Positions 24,037-36,900 are shown, counted from the stretch's first letter. The stretch: 64,000 nt of DNA from Arctopsyche grandis (GCF_051622035.1 NC_135362.1:21351001-21415000); one strand, 5' to 3'. Numbers and translations are program-made. The notes: generated from the sequence alone by a model not told the origin.

Positions 24037-24412
24037 GGGCTCGAATGTGAAACGCCTGAAAACGCAAATATCGGAAGGCAAAGATCAAAAATCGAAAGAT
24101 CTTAGGTCGAAAGATAAAAAAGGTGCATGGTAAACGGTACACACTCACTTAATTTGCGCGAGCAGGATACAACAGTAACAAGAGAAACAGGTTTTTCCTC
24201 CCGTGTTCTGCGCGCGCACATTAATACGGGAGGAAAAGCCTGTTCCTCTTGTTCCTGTTGTATCCTGCTCGCGCAAATTAAGTGAGTATGTACCGTTTAC
24301 CATGCACCCTTTTTTTTTGATCTCTCGACTTAAGATCTTTCAATTTTCGATCTTTGCCTTCCAATATTTGCGTTTTCGGGGGTTTCACATTCGGGCCCGT
24401 GACGGATACCGG
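24037..24412. mobile_element. Long foldback element with 8 bp target duplication
   Basis: Arms of about 150 bp: CGAATGTGAAACGCCTGAAA ... GGAAGGCAAAGATC ... GGTGCATGGTAAACGGTAC ... CTTAATTTGCGCGAGCAGG, inverted on the right. The octamer TATTTTAT flanks it at 24029-24036 and 24413-24420. The right end has about 14 extra bases (GTGACGGATACCGG) lost from the left. A partial relative is at 7420-7690. Non-coding, 0.6 kb upstream of usp exon 1. Confidence 0.8.
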
Positions 24413-24500
24413 TATTTTATACATTTACAACTGTCAAAGCGTCCAGAGTTGTGTAATCTATCATACACACAGTGTTTTTTTTATTTAAATTTAATGTTCT

Positions 24501-24630
24501 GGGGCGTCCACACCAACGATATTACTTGCAATATTTTCCATATCCAGTTCCCATATTGCAACTTGTGGCTTCTATTTAGGAACTGGTTATGGAAAATATC
24601 GTAAGTAATATCGTTGGTGTGAACGCAGCC
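24501..24630. mobile_element. Small foldback MITE upstream of usp
   Basis: The left arm GGGGCGTCCACACCAACGAT then ATTACTTGCAATATTTTCCA and CCAGTTCC is inverted at 24570-24630 (GGCTGCGTTCACACCAACGA then TATTACTTACGATATTTTCC). 130 bp in total; it may contribute to or disturb the usp promoter. Confidence 0.75.
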
Positions 24631-24639
24631 GCAGCCACT

Positions 24640-24963
24640 CGATAGGACGGAGTTTTTTTGTAGTCGGTTCATGACGGCAAAATGAAAATGTTGCCATGTG
24701 CGTGTTGTGGTGTCAGTGTGGCGGTGGGCGAGCACGAGATAGACAGTGAGTTGACAGCACTGCAGTGTTGGCCAGAGTGCGGGTGTTAGAGCGGTGTGGG
24801 TGCGCGGGGCGCGGCGGCGGCTCCGGCTCCGGCCCTCCATCCTCGCTTCGTGTCCCTCGCGCTCTCGCCCCCTCGGCCCCCCCGCCCCCGCCGGCGCACG
24901 CTCCCCTCCCCTCGCCCTGCGTTGGCGACTCCGGGACCGACGCGACTCCTCGAGGCCAGCGTC
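24640..24963 (+). promoter_or_regulatory. usp CpG-rich promoter and 5' UTR
   Basis: A strongly GC- and CpG-rich block ends at the first usp ATG. No upstream ATG is in frame; only GTG codons precede it. This is the clearest CpG-rich region in the window. The transcription start site is not resolved. Confidence 0.5.
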
Positions 24964-27900
24964 ATGGATTCGGACAGAGGTGAGCCACAGCCACAACCAC
25001 AACTGACTGCTGGGAACACAACCGTCTGGATGTCTGTCGTGCTCCAGGACGTGCTCGTGCTCGTGCTCGTGCTCGCGCTCGCGCTCTACTTCCACGCGCA
25101 GCCTGGCTCGTTCGATCGACCAACTTTCTCCATTCTGTTTGAATTCGATTCGCTTCTAGTATTGCCTTCTCGACTATTCGTTCAAACCGTGTGGTTCCTG
25201 GTTTCCATCACGCCTCGTGCTTGTTTATCTCGTGTGCGGGACAATAAATCAAAACAAACTGTTCGCGAATATTTAACCAACTGATTTTTCACCACCATTA
25301 TTATATATGATGAATCTTTTGTATCTTATATGTCAAACTTTAGGTGATTTTATTTAGGTTTAATTTTTGTCGACGTTTCTTTCTACCGCACGTGTATTTT
25401 TAATTGAAATTTATGCTTCGATTTGAAGTTTGTACAATTTATGTTCGGTTCGATTCGATGTTTTTATATTTATGCTATGTTTTCATTCATCTTGACTATT
25501 ATTAAAGTCTGCATATATACATATGTAGAATCGACGACGCTATACATTTCCTAAACTGAAAAGAATATCAAACCTCATGTGAACATGTGTATGTCAAATG
25601 AACTGTATAAACTTGATTTTTTATATGCGCGATTATATTAAGCCATAAGAGTGTATTGGAAGCTATAAATTTAATATACGATTATTTATTTTACTCTATA
25701 TTTGTACTTTTACGATCGAAGTTGTCATTTTTTTTTGTCAGATTTAGAAATCGTTTGTCGGTTTGCGTCTTGGCTAAATATTAATTTATTAATTTTGACG
25801 TATAACAATAGATGTCATTTGTCTGTGATAAGTTAATGTATTATTGAAAACTATTTTTAAAAGGCTTGATTATAATTCGGTCAAATTTTTACCAAATTTT
25901 GTAAAAGAACAATATCAGAGTGTTGACAAAATGAAGATTGACTTTTGAAACGTTTTCGCGCAATACGTTTTATAAGAAAAATAAGAGGAAAACAATTAGG
26001 GAATATCACATATTTCAAATTTCAATACAACTACTATTTTTACAAGGTTTTTTTATAAGAGCATAATATTACCCAAATCTTTTCCGAAAACACAACAATT
26101 GTTTGATAAAAACAAAAGTGACTATATTTTTGAACTAATGAAGTAATATATTTTCTCTCTAGTACTTAATGAAGTAATTAATATATTTCTCTCTAGTCTC
26201 GCGACAGTCTTGAGATATTAACCAAGTCTTCAAGAATCAATTTTTTTTGTCTGGATCTTTTTTCTCGTTTGAGCGTCGTGGTCATTTATATCATTTGGAA
26301 TCCGGTAAATGATCTGCCTCCACTCCTCTCAGTCCTGTGCCAAGTTAAAAGCAACGTTTATTGACAATCCTGTCAGTTCCTTAATTTGATCTGACTATTG
26401 GGAAACCATCCTCTCTCTCTCTCGTCTTTCCTCTAGTGTTTGGGTGACTATTAACTTCCCCAGACTCTCCACATTCTTCCTGGCAATATAGCCAAAGTAG
26501 GAAATAATCTTTTTTCAACATGTTATGTTGTCTTTGGAGTTGGAGTCTTTCTAAAACTGCCAGTTCGCTCCAGATGGAGACGTTTGTGCGGTTCATGGAA
26601 TGCACAGCATCTCCTGTCTAGATTAAAATCTATCAAATTTACAATTTTTACTTTCCCACTAAATTAGTGCTATTTCGTACTTACATACGTATTCAAATCA
26701 TTTTAAATTCCTAAAATATTTAATACTAGCTGTATTACCCGGCTTCGCTCAGTGTTTATAATATAAACCGCTTAAACATGACTAAGCTAATTTAATTAAA
26801 AAAAAAAAAAAAATTTTAAATTTTAAAAAAAAAATTAAAAAAAAAATTAAAAAAAAAATAAAAAAAAATCAAAAAAAAAATCAAAAATTTTTTTTAAAAA
26901 AATCAAAAAAAAAATCAAATTTTTTTTTTTGCCTTCTAGGGCTTCGCCCCTCCACGCCCCATGAGCAATTGCCGTTTAGGGCTTCGCCCCCATGATCAGT
27001 TGCCTTTTAGGGCTTCGCCCCTCCGCGCCCCCATGATTCAAAGCCGTCTAGGGCTTCGCCCCCCTTAGTTAATGCCTTTTAGGGCTTCGCCCCCCGCACC
27101 CCCATGATTAAATGCCGTCTAGGGCTTCGCCCCCCCCTAGTTAATGCCTTTTAGGGCTTCGCCCCCCGCGCCCCCAAGATTAATTGCCGTTTAGGGCTTC
27201 GCCCCCCTTAGCTAATGCCTTTTAGGGCTTCGCCCCTCCGCGCCCCCATGATTAACTGCCGTTTAGGGCTTCGTCCCCCTTAACTAATGCCTTTTGGGGC
27301 TTCGCCCCTCCGCACCCTCATGATTAAATGCCGTCTAGGGCTTCGCCCCCATGATCAGTTGCCGATAAGGGCTTCGCCCCTCCACGTCCCCATGGTTAAA
27401 TGCCGTCTAGGGCTTCGCCCCCATGGTTAAATGCCGTCTAGGGCTTCGCCCCCATGATCAGTTGCCTTTTAGGGCTTCGCCCCTCCACGTCCCCATGGTT
27501 AATTGCCGTCTAGGGCTTCGCCCCTATGATCAATTGCCGATAAGGGCTTCGCCCCTCCACGTCCCCATGGTTAAATGCCGTCTAGGGCTTCGCCCCCATG
27601 ATCAGTTGCCTTTTAGGGCTTCGCCCCTCCGCGCCCCCATGATTAACTGCCGTTTAGGGCTTCGCCGCCCTTAACTAATGCCTTTTGGGGCTTCGCCCCT
27701 CCGCACCCTCATGATTAAATGCCGTCTAGGGCTTCGCCCCCATGATCAGTTGCCGATAAGGGCTTCGCCCCTCCACGTCCCCATGGTTAAATGCCGTCTA
27801 GGGCTTCGCTCCCATGGTTAAATGCCGTCTAGGGCTTCGCCCCCATGGTTAAATGCCGTCTAGGGCTTCGCCCCCATGATCAGTTGCCTTTTAGGGCTTC

Positions 27901-30900
27901 GCCCCTCCACGTCCCCATGGTTAATTGCCGTCTAGGGCTTCGCCCCTATGATCAATTGCCGATAAGGGCTTCGCCCCTCCACGTCCCCATGGTTAAATGC
28001 CGTCTAGGGCTTCGCCCCCATGATCAGTTGCCTTTTAGGGCTTCGCCCCTCCGCGCCCCCATGATTAACTGCCGTTTAGGGCTTCGCCGCCCTTAACTAA
28101 TGCCTTTTGGGGCTTCGCCCCTCCGCACCCTCATGATTAAATGCCGTCTAGGGCTTCGCCCCCATGATCAGTTGCCGATAAGGGCTTCGCCCCTCCACGT
28201 CCCCATGGTTAATTGCCGTCTAGGGCTTCGCCCCCATTATCAGTTGCCTTTTAGGGCTTCGCCCCTCCGCGCCCCCATTATTAAATGCCGTTTAGGTCTT
28301 CGCCCCCCTTAGTTAATGCCTATTAGGGCTTCGCCCCTCCGCGCCCCCATGATTAAATGCCGTCAAGGGCTTCGCCCCCATGATCAGTTGCCGTTTAGGG
28401 CTTCGCCTCATAAAGCTGTGCCCCATGAGGCTGCGCCCCCTTCGGGGCCCCATGGGGCTGCGCCCCCTTGCGCCCCCTTCGGGGCCCCATGCGGCTAAGC
28501 TCCATAAGGCGGCGCCCCATAAGGCGGCGCCCCATAAGGCGGCGCCCCATAAGGCGGCGCCCCATATGGCGGCGCCCCATAAGGCTGCGCCCCATAAGAC
28601 AGCGCCCCATAAGGCTGCGCCCCATAAGGCGGCGCCCCATAAGGCAGCGCCCCATGAGGCTGCGCCCCCTTCGGGGCCCCATGAGGCTGCGCCCCCTTCG
28701 GGGCCGCATGCGGCTAAGCTCCATAAGGCGGCGCCCCATAAGACTGCGCCCCATAAGACAGCGCCCCATAAGGCTACGCCCCATGAGGCTGCGCCCCCTT
28801 CGGGGCCCCATGGGGCTACGCCCCATGAGGCTGCGCCCCCCTGCGCCCCCTTCGGGGCCCCATGGGGCTTCGCCCCATGAGGCTGCGCCCCCTTTGGGGC
28901 CCCATGGGGCTGCGCCCCATGAGGCTGCGCCCCCTTGCGCCCCCTTCGGGGCCCCATGTGGCTAAGCTCCATAAGGCGGCGCCCCATAAGGCGGCGCCCC
29001 ATAAGGCGGCGCCCCATAAGGCTGCGCCCCATAAGACAGCGCCCCATAAGGCTGCGCCCCATAAGGTTGCGCCCCATAAGGCTGCGGCCGATAAGGCTGT
29101 GCCCCATAAACCTGCGCCCCCTTTTGAGCCCCATGGGGCTGCGCCCCATGAGGCTGCGCCCTCCGGGCCCCCTTCGGGGCCCCACGGGGCTGCGCCCCTT
29201 GTGGCGCCCCTGGCGGGGCCCCATGAAGCTACTCGCGAAACGAATAAAACAAATCGGCGCCCATGGATCGAAAAAAAAAAAAAATCGAATCACGTGTTCG
29301 ATGACGTCACCGATCTACGGACGACGACGACGACGACCAAGGATATTTACATACAAAGTCTCTTTCCAAATTATAGATTAGATTATTCTATTGTCCCGGA
29401 AAATTTTTGAGTACTATTCTGAAATATACATATGTACAAGATATATGTTTATATATAGACAGAATTTCTCCAAACTTAAAGCAGGTACGTTATTTGGGGA
29501 CATTTGCCACCCCCCTAGATTTGGCCAGGCCAGGAACATGAACATACATTATTTGATGAAATGCTATGAATGTTAATCGAATCGATTATTTTTTACTAAA
29601 ATTTTTACTGAAACTGCAACGAGCTTAAACATGTCCTTACATGACCAACTTTTGCCTTCCCCCCCCATGGAAAAATCTGAAATGGCAAAGACCACTGCGG
29701 GTGTTCCCCAAACCGAATTCAGGTGTAGTTGCACGTGCAGAGTGCATATGTTCCTCCTACATTTCTTCAAATATGGGATTCACCGTTATCGATCACTATC
29801 AAGCAAGATTATACACAAGGATAAAATATCACCGAAAACACTCCAGGGGGTGGTTTTGGGAACTGTGTACTATGTATATGGGCTAGGGGTGCTGTGTTTT
29901 TTTCGCATGTTTAAAAGTATCTACAGAAAATATGTACTACCTACCATTTAGTGTGTTTTCGACCTAAGTGGCGTGCCGTGGAAATATTTCTGTTTTTTTT
30001 TATCGCACAGGCTTACTTCCGTGTGCGCGAGAAAAATACAAGGGGTCTCGGTATAACGTCAAGTAGTCCCCTTGTATCCTGCTCGCGTAAACATAAGTAA
30101 TGGCGAAATCACAGAGGGAAGAACGGCACGTCGTGTGCTTGGCTCTGGGGCTTCTACATTTCTTCAAATATGGGATACAAGCAAGGATAAATACAAGGAT
30201 CAAATTTTACCGAAAACACTCTAGCGGGTGATTTTGAATATGTGCTGGGCATGTCACATTTTTTTCGCATGTTTAAAAATATCTAAAAAAAACCACTTGC
30301 CGCGTTCCTTCCTGTGTGATTTCGCCCTAAGGCTGTGCGACAAAAACAAGGAGATTTCCACAGCACGCCACTAGTATGTATATTAAAAATATTTTTGATG
30401 CGATAAACCTTTCTTTTCCAAAGGATTAAATTTTACACACTAGGATAGGAAAATTACCCCATTTCAGAAACCATTACTGTATTACAATATAATGTTGTGG
30501 ATAATCAACGAATGAACCTTTCGATATTTTTGAAAGGCGAACAGCTTATGAATATTATAAAAAACACATCACATACTATTTTTTATAAATTCAACATTTC
30601 ATATTATCAATTACTTATTTTTTTGCGAGATACAAACATTATTGATGTTATTGACCTCCGTAGATAAAAAAAAAGTGTATCAATATTACACGCTGTTTGA
30701 AAAGTTGACTGATTCTTTTCCATCGCACATATTCGTCGACTACGACAGAAGGTCACCCATTGTGCAATCGTTGCAAGGATATTCGACGTTTGCATTAGTT
30801 GTACGTGCATATATAGTGCACTGGGATGCAAGCGCAAGTCGGAGGTATAAAATGGGTCAAGAGCGCACCGTTCCTGACCCACTTGCTCAACGAGCATCCG

Positions 30901-33900
30901 ATTGTATAGGGAGGAGCTCTACTTTCTGGATTTACTTTGTTTGAAATTGGTCTGATATACATACATATGTACCTTGGTAGTAATCAGCGCACTCATGCAG
31001 GTCGAATTGCCTCGTAAATTTACATTTAAGGTTACCCCAATTATTTTTTTACGATTCTGTTACACAGAAAGTCGCTCTTCGTTTTGTACACTATCGGTCA
31101 TGTGCGTGTCGAAACGCCCGCATGATAAAAAAACATTGATTTTTCAATTTTAAAGTTCATAGACATTCAGACTACACCTATACGTGTGATATAAAAATAA
31201 TAGACGAATGTGATTTTATCAGGCGTTGCGTTTGTTGATTGAACAGGTGTTTTTTCTTTTTATTTTACTTATACAGAATGAATTTTTTTTTTTTTTTTTT
31301 GTGATACGATATCTAATGTTGAGCGTGTACGTACATATTTTGGTAATCGACGTCATTCACACTAAATCATACGTTCGGTGTGCTTTGTTTACATTTTTTT
31401 TTATCTATCACATGAGCGTGCACTTTCATTTGACATTGACATTGGCGGTTTTTGAATATTCACTGTCGCGTTTGGATTTTTCGTAGATTGTAATGTCGCG
31501 AAAATTTATGTGCATGTAAATTATTGCGCTTTTCCTAAGTATCGGGAATGGGTTGGTGTTGGAGTTGTTTCCTGTTAACGTTGTTGGTTGTTTTAAAATT
31601 AGGATGCTTAGGTAATAATTTTGAGATTCACGAATGTGTCAATTCTGTGATGTTTTCGTTACACGGCGATTCCATTTCATCGAAGATTTCTGAAGGCCGA
31701 CCAGATGTGAATTCGAATATAATTAAAATCAAAAAAATAAATGTGTAGAAGAACTCGTATTGTAAATATTGTTTGTCATCATTATTATAGTGCTAACTTA
31801 ATTGTGCACATTTAGTTTATTTTTCGTGGTTTTTTTTTTGTGCCGCCTTTGTCGCTTTTCTTGGAAAATGATGTGTTTAAATGGAGATAAATTGCTCGAG
31901 AATTAGTGGATGACTGGAAAAACTATCGTTTTTTACTGCCGTCTTAAATCATTAGTGTTTCATTAAAAAACGATTTTGCTTTAGGAAATTGTTTTTCGTT
32001 GATTGTTCGTACGGTTTGGGAAGTACTGGACTAGACAATCAATATTGATAGGCGTAAACGTAAAGCGTGCTCGCGACAAAGGCAAAGGGGCACCCCTACG
32101 ATAGGTCTCATTTTTATCAATAAAGAATTTCAACGTAGAATTACTATTTTTATTTTTTTTGGTAAAGTTTCGTATAAATAATAATCGGAATTGTTTTTAA
32201 TTTTGAAATTCTAAAAAAATGTTTCCTATTTCTTTATAGTTTTTCATTTTTAAAACATTCATATTGATAATTATTTTTTTTATCGCTTTAAAGAAATCAA
32301 TTAAAACAGGCTAATATGATAATTGAGGGTATAAATTGTTCTGAAGGAGTCTACAACGAATTGAATAAAAAATTGCTGCTTTAATATAATAGCAACTTGT
32401 GGAAAATAATTTTCAGGCTCATCTACATATGTATGTACACACATCCAGGTTTAAATTTATAAAGGTGCAAACACTCGGGGTGGTATGTGGCATTTGTTTT
32501 TTTTAGATAATTTTATCTATATCGTCGCGATCCTTGGCAAAACTCACCCCCTGAAGTATTTTATCATTGTATTTCCATAGGTTTGATAGTGACATGTTAC
32601 GGTGACATCTACTGATATGATACATATGAGTAGATTTTGTCAGATATTGCTATTACGTCTACGAATGTGTCCGTATAGAATGTACCAAAGAATACTTTTC
32701 GTACTACTGTTTACGTGCAGTTGCCGGTTTGTGCTGTGCCAGCATGAATAGATATTTAAAAATGACATCAAGAGACGTCCATCGCAGCTGAAAACTTAAA
32801 TCAGCATTTGTGTAAATCATATTAATAAAAAAAGTGCATGCGAATAGTGCAAAAATCTTACCTAGTGAGAAATATAATGTTGAAAATTTTATTCACAATA
32901 AAAATTAACCAGAAAAACAGACAGAAAACCAAAACATTTAGTTCTGAAGAGTACCAGATGACAAGTGAGACTGATCGTTTTCAAGCTTATTCATGAAAAT
33001 ATATAAATATATAGTGTTATATAAATATGTAGTATTATATAGAAAATATATAAATATGTAAAACAATTCCACATCTAGAACATTGTTCTTTCGATGACCA
33101 ACCAATACTCAACATCCTTGAAGAAATACATCTGGCAGTCGCAATAGAACATAAAAGACCTAGCCATATGCGGACCGAAGCTATACCTGCTATCCCGTTA
33201 TTTCCCCAAATTATAGTTCGGGTGTGTTACAAGTTATAACTAGAGGTCGGAATCTGAAGGGGCCAGAAACGTGCCGCCTATTGTTCCATTGTTGTAAATC
33301 CTTTGTAAAAAAGGTTCGGCAAACCTTTAATGCATTTACAATCTTTGAACAATAAACAGCCCCTTCAGATTCTGGTCTCTAGTTATAACTTGCAACTGCA
33401 ATCCACAAGTATACAACAAGATAATATTTTAGAAAGTAAGATTTCTTGTTTCGTATTTTTTAAGGAATGAAATTTTTTCTACTCTTATTTCTTTCGGTCG
33501 CCTGTGTGCGTTGCACACATTTGTAAATATGGTAGGCGCGGCCCTGGCAGTAAATCATTGACTTCTCAACCCCCATGCATGAATCGCACCTGATAAACCT
33601 ATAACTTTTCAACGGTTCCACCCATCGACAGTCACCCACGCGAACTATCACGCCAACGAGAATTCAAGTGCCAGATAATCCGTATTCGTGATTTTCGTGG
33701 CGACGATTATCGTGTGCGGATTCTCTAAGTGTGAAATTGTCCGTTTACCCTTTTCAACAGTGGCGTAGTTAGTTACCTTATAGCAAAGTCATGCAAAGCG
33801 TGAGAATCCAGATCAACAAGGGGTCCCAATGTATATATACATATGTACATTGGTACACTCAATATAATTTAACATTGTCGAAAATATCGAAAGTAATAAA

Positions 33901-36900
33901 AATTAGTCATAACTGACTTGTACTTTTGCTTCACCTTTATTTTACGATGCAGACATGTGGAAAGGTCCGAGCAGTTATTTGGGCTTGTATCGTTGCAGAC
34001 CATAATTAGTAATAAAAAGCCATTTGAGTTCAAGTGGGACAACCAATCACGTAACGCCATTATTAAAAAAAAGCTTAATTGGAAATATATCCACAAGACT
34101 CATTACAAAATTTTGGAAACCTTAAATCGAAAAAGACGAATTTTTGAAATCGCTGAGCTAAGTTATATATATTTATTTTTGTAGAATTATTATACTTATA
34201 GTCCAATGTAAATATGTATTAACAAACAATTTGAATGATTTCATCTCATATTAAAAAAAAAAAAAAAAAAAAAAACAGATTAAGGGGGATGAGGGGGCCT
34301 TCGATAAACTTTACACGAGGGCCCAAAATTCAAACCTACGCCACTGCTTTTCAACAAACCTTATTTTATACGTTTTATCAGTCGTGAATAATAAGGATTT
34401 AATTTTAATTGAAGGCAAAAAATATATCGAAATCGAAAAACAAAGCATCACGGTCATAAACTGGAAGATAGCAAAGAGACTGCACTCAGCACGGTTTGCT
34501 CGAGAAAAAATAGCGATGACACCATTTTGCTCAATCTTTTTTTTTTTTACTTTATTTCGTAAATCGTTAAAGCACTTTTCTCATGAAGCTGGAAGGTTTA
34601 ATATCCAATTGAGATCGATTTTGAAGCAGATCCGCTGCTTCCTGTAGAGTTTGTAGAATTGTATCCACCCAGCAAATCTTGCTGCAGTCGAAGCACGCCT
34701 CCTATGTAGTTAACCCTTTGAATGCTGACCAACACCGATCGGCGTTTTACCAACAAGTCCATGGGCATGATAAACGCCGATAGGCGTTGTATTTTGAGCA
34801 TGTACAAAGTAAACAAGACTACTACCCGCTAAGCCTTTCCAGGTAGCATTAAAAAAAACTGCATTGAACATGGAACGTGTAATTCATTTGTCAAGGTTTA
34901 CAAAGACTGCTTTACACCGGAATTTCTGAATTAATAACCATAGCAGAATTTCCCAATGGAAATCCCTAACTGCTGAGTAATTTAGATTGTGGCTTGGAAT
35001 TTATATTGAACAATAATGAAGAAGATGAAACTAGTTTTGGAAAAATACATTAATTAATAGACTTCTTTAGTTTATTTTATATTGCAAGATATATTAAAGA
35101 GCCTAAACATACCTTTACAAAACTCGAAATCCTCGGCGGTAGTTATCTAGGATTTGGTTGGATTATCTACAATTTTTATACCTGCTTTCTATTCGGATTT
35201 CCAAATAATTGTAGTTGGAAATGTTGGCGAAATTTTCAGCGTGGCGGACTTTAAACCCTTTGCCCGCGTCACCAAATTTAGCGAACATGCCCTGTACGCG
35301 GCTGCTTTTTTGCGGATTTTGTTATCGCGTTTTCGACTATAAATATAGGTTGTAATATTTTATAAATTATTTTAGCCTATATTGAATATTTTTTGACTAC
35401 TGCTATCTATTGAATTTGTTAAGTATACATTTAGTAATATTTTCAACCAAGTTATAAAATTTTAACACAATAGACGGCTCTTATACAGGTTGGAACTTCC
35501 AAGACATCTATGCGTGTCTCACGCGCTGAGGGCATGTTCGCTAGGACATGTATAGTAGTCGTACGCGGTGGAAAGGTTAACAGAAAAGAGGTCAGCACTC
35601 AAAGGGCTTAGATTGATTTTGAGGCAGATCCGCTGCTTCCTGTGGAGTTTGTCGGATTTCACCCACTGAGCAAATCTGGCTGCAGTCGAAGCACCCCTTC
35701 TATGTAGTTAATCAGCTCTACTTTGATAAATTAAAAAAAAAATATTTTGAACCGCATTCAACATCTGCCCTATAGAGGTAGTACATTGGAGTCAGTTATC
35801 GTTGTAAACAGTAGAAGTAGTTGGGGTGGGGTGGGGTGGTTAGACGTTATCAAGTGGGTGCAGGCGCGAGTTATCTATCGATGTGGTTGCTTTGTTGGTG
35901 GCTGACGACAAGGTCAAGGAGAGGCGTCAGACGGCTGGGGCCCCCGGGGGGCGGAGGGGTCGTCGGAGGGGAGGAGGGACGGGAGGGAGAGGAGGGCGGC
36001 GGCGGCGCATTGCAGCCGCTGCACCGACGGATCGATGTGTCACCGACCAACTTTCCAGTTTCAGTTCAGACCCCGCCACATTAGTCTATAGTCACTACAC
36101 TAGTCACTAGTCACTAGTCAGTAGTCAGAGTCAGTGCGCGCGCGCAACCGTCGACGTTGCACTCTCCCATCTCCGAGCACCCAGAAGTTATAGGCGCGAA
36201 GTTCTAGTGCGCGACACGTGTCTTTTATATCACGTTTTGTATTCCTCGCAAAAGCTTTAGTTTCGTATTTGTGTGTATGTATGTTTGTGCGTCTTTTTTT
36301 TTTTTGCACTCGGTCTCTATTGCGTTTCAGAAAGCGAAAGCTTTTACAGTGTATTTGCCCGTCTCCGTGAAAAGTTTTAGTGATTGTGTGTGCTCTTCAT
36401 GCGCTTCAAGTATTTTTTTTTTTGGTATATTTACCGATTGGTTGCAATGATGCTAATTAAATTTTCTCGCCTCATTTTGAAGTATCTCGTTGAGTCGACC
36501 GCGCTGATTGGAATCTAATTATAGACGGAAAATGTATTTGAATTATTAATTTTGTATTGCTATACGAAACAATTTTAAATGTAGGTATATAATAAAATAA
36601 ACATTTTTTTTAAATTTGATTGAAGTAATTTTTTTTTTTTTTTACTTATTGCGATGGATTCATATTAGCTTCTAATTGGATGTGGTTTTGCGTATTATTC
36701 AGTATTTTTTTGACAACTCCAACGTCAATGTAAAAAGGCAAACTCATACAATTTAATCACATTAAACAACAGTATATTGTTGCCTGCTACTATATATTAA
36801 TACATTTTTATAAGTTTTATATTCTGCAAAAAGAGATACATTCGATTGAGGATGTCAAAAGTTATTCAATTCCTAATGAGGATTAGGTAATGTAAGGTTG

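Noticed and set aside
24481-25095. 204-codon minus-strand frame over the usp promoter
   Set aside because: It arises from GC-rich, CTCGTG-repeat DNA. Composition is low-complexity ([10 protein letters not shown]) and it overlaps a foldback MITE.
27423-28312. Three + strand frames of 70-83 codons ([12 protein letters not shown] repeats)
   Set aside because: Translation of the TTAGGGCTTCGCCCC satellite; duplicated exactly with the array.
26931-28405. CRISPR-like array
   Set aside because: The regular repeats are tandem satellite units with no unique spacers, in an insect nuclear context.
26931-28405. Telomeric repeats (TTAGG)
   Set aside because: TTAGGG appears only as part of the 30-41 bp satellite unit, never as a tandem pentamer or hexamer run.
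28313-29293. 326-codon minus-strand frame and overlapping 140-180 codon frames on both strands
   Set aside because: They run through the 15 bp satellite, whose length is a multiple of 3, so no stops arise. The products are monotonous GRSLMGR or KAAPH repeats.
34605-35712. LTR retrotransposon with 105 bp LTRs
   Set aside because: The interior is a non-coding TTAA element with its own inverted ends, and the direct repeats lack TG...CA termini and primer-binding features.
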